64,000 nucleotides of DNA from Paenibacillus sp. FSL R5-0912 (lineage in GTDB: Bacteria > Bacillota > Bacilli > Paenibacillales > Paenibacillaceae). The translations under genes and the position numbers were made by a program. The stretch is from contig NZ_CP009282.1 in NCBI RefSeq assembly GCF_000758605.1, forward strand, positions 5,766,001 to 5,830,000, in the 5' to 3' direction. The notes beneath the pieces are model-generated. The model made no database searches. It saw only the letters and a program-made list of their open reading frames with translations, and had not been told where the DNA came from. Of the stretch, positions 60,869 through 64,000 are shown piece after piece; the first letter of the stretch is position 1, and each line of letters begins with the position of its first letter.

Positions 60869-63119
60869 TTTTGATGGCCCCTTCCTCTTTTTTGGGCTTG
60901 CGCACATCCTCGGGATACTCAATCCGGGAATGGAAAATACCCATTACAGTCTCTTTAAGTGTCCGTGCAATAATGTCCAGCTCTTTGATGGTCAGGTCGC
61001 ATTCATCGAACTGATGGTCATCCAGCCGGCTTTTGATAATCTTCTCGATCATCGTTTCTACCTGCACAACGGTAGGCTTGCGGAGGGAGCGGACCGCGGC
61101 CTCCACACTGTCGGCGATACCGACCACTGCAGATTCCTTCGACTGTGCCTTCGGCCCCGGATAACGGAAATCCTCCTCCGTGAAGTCAGGCTCTACACCC
61201 TTCTCCTCCGCAATCTTCAGTGCTTTATGATAAAAATAATGCAGGAATGTCGTACCGTGATGCTGCTCCGCGATATCCCGGATCGGCTTCGGCAGCTTGT
61301 ACTCCTTCTGCATCTCCACCCCGTCTCGGGCGTGGGCCACAATGATGGATTTGCTCAGCTTCGGCTCAATCGAATCATGAGGGTTCTCCATATTGTTCTG
61401 GTTCTCAATGAAATAGAACGGCCGTTTTGTCTTGCCGATATCATGATAATACGAACCCACCCGGCACAGCAGGCCGTCCGCCCCGATCGCTTCAGCCGCA
61501 GCCTCAGACAGATTCCCGACCATAACACTGTGATGGTATGTTCCCGGTGTCTCCGTAAGCAGCTTGCGCAGCAGCGGATGGTTCGGGTTAGATAACTCGA
61601 CGAGCTTCAGCGCAGACAGGATGCCGAAGGTAGCCTCGAAGAAAGGCATCAGCCCAATGACCAATACAGCGGTCAGCAGACCGCTTGCAAACGAGAAGCC
61701 AAGAGCGTACAACGTCTGGGTCTCATTCCAGACTCCCCCTCCCAGCATGGTCAGTATAGCTACCGTGAGAGTGCCAAACAGGGAAACCATAATTCCGCCT
61801 TTGAGGAGCGTAGAGCGCTGACCAGCACGGTGGGTGGCGAATATAGCAACATAGCATACGATCAGTGCAAAGAACCCGAAGGTGAAATCAAATAGGGTAT
61901 TCTGCTGCACATTCAGAATAATACTGGCAAGAACACTGAATAAAATAGAACAGAAATAGGCCAAAGTCATATCCAGGAGCATGGTGATCAGCATCGCACC
62001 TATAGCTACCGGGGCCAGATAACCGATATATGAACGGACATCCGTCTGCAGGAACGCCGCCAACTTCATTGTAAGTATGGTAATTATAAATACCAGCACC
62101 AGCATAAGCAGCTGGGAGTTATTATACTTGAATCCCGAGGTACCGCCATTATAGCGGATGAATGTCATCAGCCCGAAGGACAGCAGCACTGAGAGCAGCA
62201 GCAGTCCAAATTGCGGCCAGTAGTTGACTTCCTTGCTCAAGAGACCATTCTCGTCCAGAAGAGCATACAGCTCTGGAGTAATCTCCTGATTCTTGGCAAC
62301 CAGCACGTCCCCCTGCTCAATGAACACATCCGGTGTATTCTGGCGGGCCTGCACCTTCGCTTCTTTGGTCGCATCCTCGTCATAGAATTTGTTGGCGGTA
62401 ATGACCAGCCGCACCAGCTCCTGCACCACCTCACGGGCGGTCCGCTGGCTCAGCGAACTGACGCTGACCTGCTCAGCCACCTTGGCGCGGGCGGTCTGGG
62501 CATCGGTTATCTGATCATTCATCAGCTTGGTGACAATATCCCGGGCAACCGGCTTCATTTCAATGATATCCTGAGAGGTCAGCCGCGGAATCTTAATATA
62601 CGTCTCTTCCGGAATCACATACGTCTGATCCTTGATGACCGACTGCATTTCAGTCAGCAAATGCTCTGAATACGTTCCCGCTTTACTGCTGGCAGCAACA
62701 AAATTAAGTATAAAATCATTGGCACGCCGTGGAATCTCCTCGCGGTATATCTCCGTCTTATCGCTTTGGGATATCGTATCATCCTGATTCAGCCGGTCGA
62801 TCCGGTCGAGCAGCAGGGTTACGAGATTCTCAGCCCGCATAGGAATAATTGCATACCGGTTGGCTACGTTCTCAGCCGCTTCTTCCTGGGCTTTCAGCTT
62901 GGCATTGGTGTCCAGGATTTGCTTGGGTGCTGTGATTTCCTTGGCACTGCGTGTTCCCTCTTTGATATCATACTTTTTGGGCAGCAGATCAGAAGACAGG
63001 CTGAAGTAGAAAACAAGCCCCAATAACAGGAAAAGAGCATAGCGCGAAACCGCGCTATACTTCCATCCGCTGGAGCTATATACAAATCCGCTTAATTTCG
63101 ATGGTTGCTTTGAGGCCAT
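60840..63119 (-). CDS. pgpH: 7TM-HD phosphodiesterase PgpH
   Basis: Membrane enzyme that degrades cyclic di-AMP. N-terminal membrane segment, extracytoplasmic 7TMR-HD domain (about 50-320), seven membrane helices (about 320-520), and a cytoplasmic HD domain with HHSVMVGNLSEAAAE near 545 and YYHDIGKTKRP. The 759 residues are typical (B. subtilis 711). AAGGGG precedes ATG 63119. The gene lies between phoH and ybeY. Confidence 0.94.
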   Translation of the reverse strand: MASKQPSKLSGFVYSSSGWKYSAVSRYALFLLLGLVFYFSLSSDLLPKKYDIKEGTRSAKEITAPKQILDTNAKLKAQEEAAENVANRYAIIPMRAENLVTLLLDRIDRLNQDDTISQSDKTEIYREEIPRRANDFILNFVAASSKAGTYSEHLLTEMQSVIKDQTYVIPEETYIKIPRLTSQDIIEMKPVARDIVTKLMNDQITDAQTARAKVAEQVSVSSLSQRTAREVVQELVRLVITANKFYDEDATKEAKVQARQNTPDVFIEQGDVLVAKNQEITPELYALLDENGLLSKEVNYWPQFGLLLLSVLLSFGLMTFIRYNGGTSGFKYNNSQLLMLVLVFIITILTMKLAAFLQTDVRSYIGYLAPVAIGAMLITMLLDMTLAYFCSILFSVLASIILNVQQNTLFDFTFGFFALIVCYVAIFATHRAGQRSTLLKGGIMVSLFGTLTVAILTMLGGGVWNETQTLYALGFSFASGLLTAVLVIGLMPFFEATFGILSALKLVELSNPNHPLLRKLLTETPGTYHHSVMVGNLSEAAAEAIGADGLLCRVGSYYHDIGKTKRPFYFIENQNNMENPHDSIEPKLSKSIIVAHARDGVEMQKEYKLPKPIRDIAEQHHGTTFLHYFYHKALKIAEEKGVEPDFTEEDFRYPGPKAQSKESAVVGIADSVEAAVRSLRKPTVVQVETMIEKIIKSRLDDHQFDECDLTIKELDIIARTLKETVMGIFHSRIEYPEDVRKPKKEEGAIKNEPERRLEQ

Positions 63120-63136
63120 GAAGACAATCCCCTTTT

Positions 63137-64000
63137 TTATTGGAGGTTTTCGGCAGAGCGGTCATAGGCAACGATAATTTTCTGCACCAGGGAATGCCGG
63201 ACTACGTCCTGTTCTGCAAAATAGACAAAGCCGAGCTCCTCAATACCGGATAATATCGTTTTGGCTTCAATCAGCCCTGACTTCTTGCCGCGCGGCAGAT
63301 CGATCTGGGTAACATCGCCCGTAATGACCATCTTGGAGCCGAAGCCCAGCCGGGTGAGGAACATTTTCATTTGTTCAGGTGTGGTATTCTGGGCCTCGTC
63401 GAGGATAATAAAAGCATCCTCCAGCGTACGCCCGCGCATATAGGCAAGCGGCGCGATCTCGATCAGTCCGCGCTCCAGCGCCTTGGCTACCTGATCAGGC
63501 CCCATAACGTCGTACAGGGCGTCATAGAGCGGCCGCAGATAAGGATCTACCTTCTCCTGCAAATCTCCGGGAAGGAAGCCCAGGTTCTCGCCTGCCTCCA
63601 CTGCCGGACGTGTCAGCACAATTCGTTTGACAGAGCCTTCCTTGAGCGCCGTGACAGCAAGCACAACAGCGAGATAAGTCTTACCCGTTCCTGCCGGCCC
63701 GATGCCAAAGACGATATCACGCTTTTTGATCGTTGTCACATAATGTTTCTGGCCAATGGTTTTGACGCGGATCGGTTTACCGCGGAAAGTTGTTGTAATC
63801 TCACCTTTGAACAGGTCAAGCAGCTGATCGGCACGGAAATCCTTCGCCAGCTCTACAGCATACTGCACATCGCGTTCACTTAGTATGTAACCGCCCCGTA
63901 CCAGGGACAGCAGCACATTGAACAACTGGCCCAGCATGTCCACTTCACGCTCTGCTCCGCGTATAGTAACCTCAGCTTCACGCGAGTCGATCACCGCCGG
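63137..64000 (-). CDS. phoH: PhoH-family ATPase, 5' end outside window
   Basis: Phosphate-starvation-type PhoH ATPase linked to RNA metabolism through its ybeY neighbourhood. Walker A GIGPAGTGKT lies about 100 residues into the visible part, Walker B AFIILDEAQNTTPEQ near 205. The 287 visible residues are in frame to the edge (continuing ...AVIDSREAEV), so the usual start, about 30 residues further, is outside. Distinct from the PIN-PhoH gene at 27706. Confidence 0.93.
   Translation of the reverse strand, partial: PAVIDSREAEVTIRGAEREVDMLGQLFNVLLSLVRGGYILSERDVQYAVELAKDFRADQLLDLFKGEITTTFRGKPIRVKTIGQKHYVTTIKKRDIVFGIGPAGTGKTYLAVVLAVTALKEGSVKRIVLTRPAVEAGENLGFLPGDLQEKVDPYLRPLYDALYDVMGPDQVAKALERGLIEIAPLAYMRGRTLEDAFIILDEAQNTTPEQMKMFLTRLGFGSKMVITGDVTQIDLPRGKKSGLIEAKTILSGIEELGFVYFAEQDVVRHSLVQKIIVAYDRSAENLQ

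Overview
The window looks like chromosomal DNA of an endospore-forming Firmicute, most probably Paenibacillus or a close relative. The basis is gene content and order: a dcw cluster with spoVD, the bacillithiol gene bshC, RsfA, the YlaH/YlaJ/YlaK/YlaL group, YpuI, and the yqfO-trmK-rpoD-dnaG-yqxD-glyQS-recO-yqzL-era-cdd-dgkA-ybeY-pgpH-phoH neighbourhood known from Bacillus subtilis. The genus call is inference; nothing was searched. Most genes are on the minus strand. The window cuts murD at its left edge and phoH at its right edge.

Layout: (1) 1-10,932, division and wall cluster read leftwards: mraZ, rsmH, ftsL, a PASTA-bearing PBP2B, spoVD, murE, murF, mraY, murD, with a three-unit MraZ-type operator at the promoter. 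(2) 11,022-15,860, ahcY and bshC, separated by an IS110-family element whose 3' flank may encode a guide (bridge/seek) RNA. (3) 15,980-21,741, a complete oppABCDF peptide importer with a terminator between oppA and oppB. (4) 21,892-27,313, DUF3397, panE, rsfA, a DUF2626 gene, a secreted coiled-coil protein with a possible sigma-E promoter, and a solute-binding protein whose gene overlaps it tail to tail. (5) 27,582-34,602, ylaK, ylaJ (flipped), ylaL, an LCP ligase, ylaH, typA and a membrane protein. (6) 34,715-46,294, divergent TerC genes, thiI with its cysteine desulfurase, a lytic transglycosylase, small conserved genes, a secreted subtilase, and a divergent MocR regulator/aminotransferase pair. 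(7) 46,348-64,000, rnpB and the core information-processing block, including a glycine T-box before glyQS.

The genes work together in recognisable modules: peptidoglycan precursor synthesis and septation, peptide uptake, bacillithiol synthesis, tRNA thiolation (cysteine desulfurase feeding ThiI), replication and transcription initiation (DnaG and RpoD), glycyl-tRNA charging under T-box control, and ribosome or cell-cycle functions (Era, YbeY, PgpH).

No undescribed multigene system, phage or defence island is visible. The less explained signals are non-coding: a 65-bp tandem repeat with a built-in hairpin in the cdd leader, a palindromic repeat of about 55 bp present at two distant sites, several other inverted repeats, and the IS110 RNA candidate.
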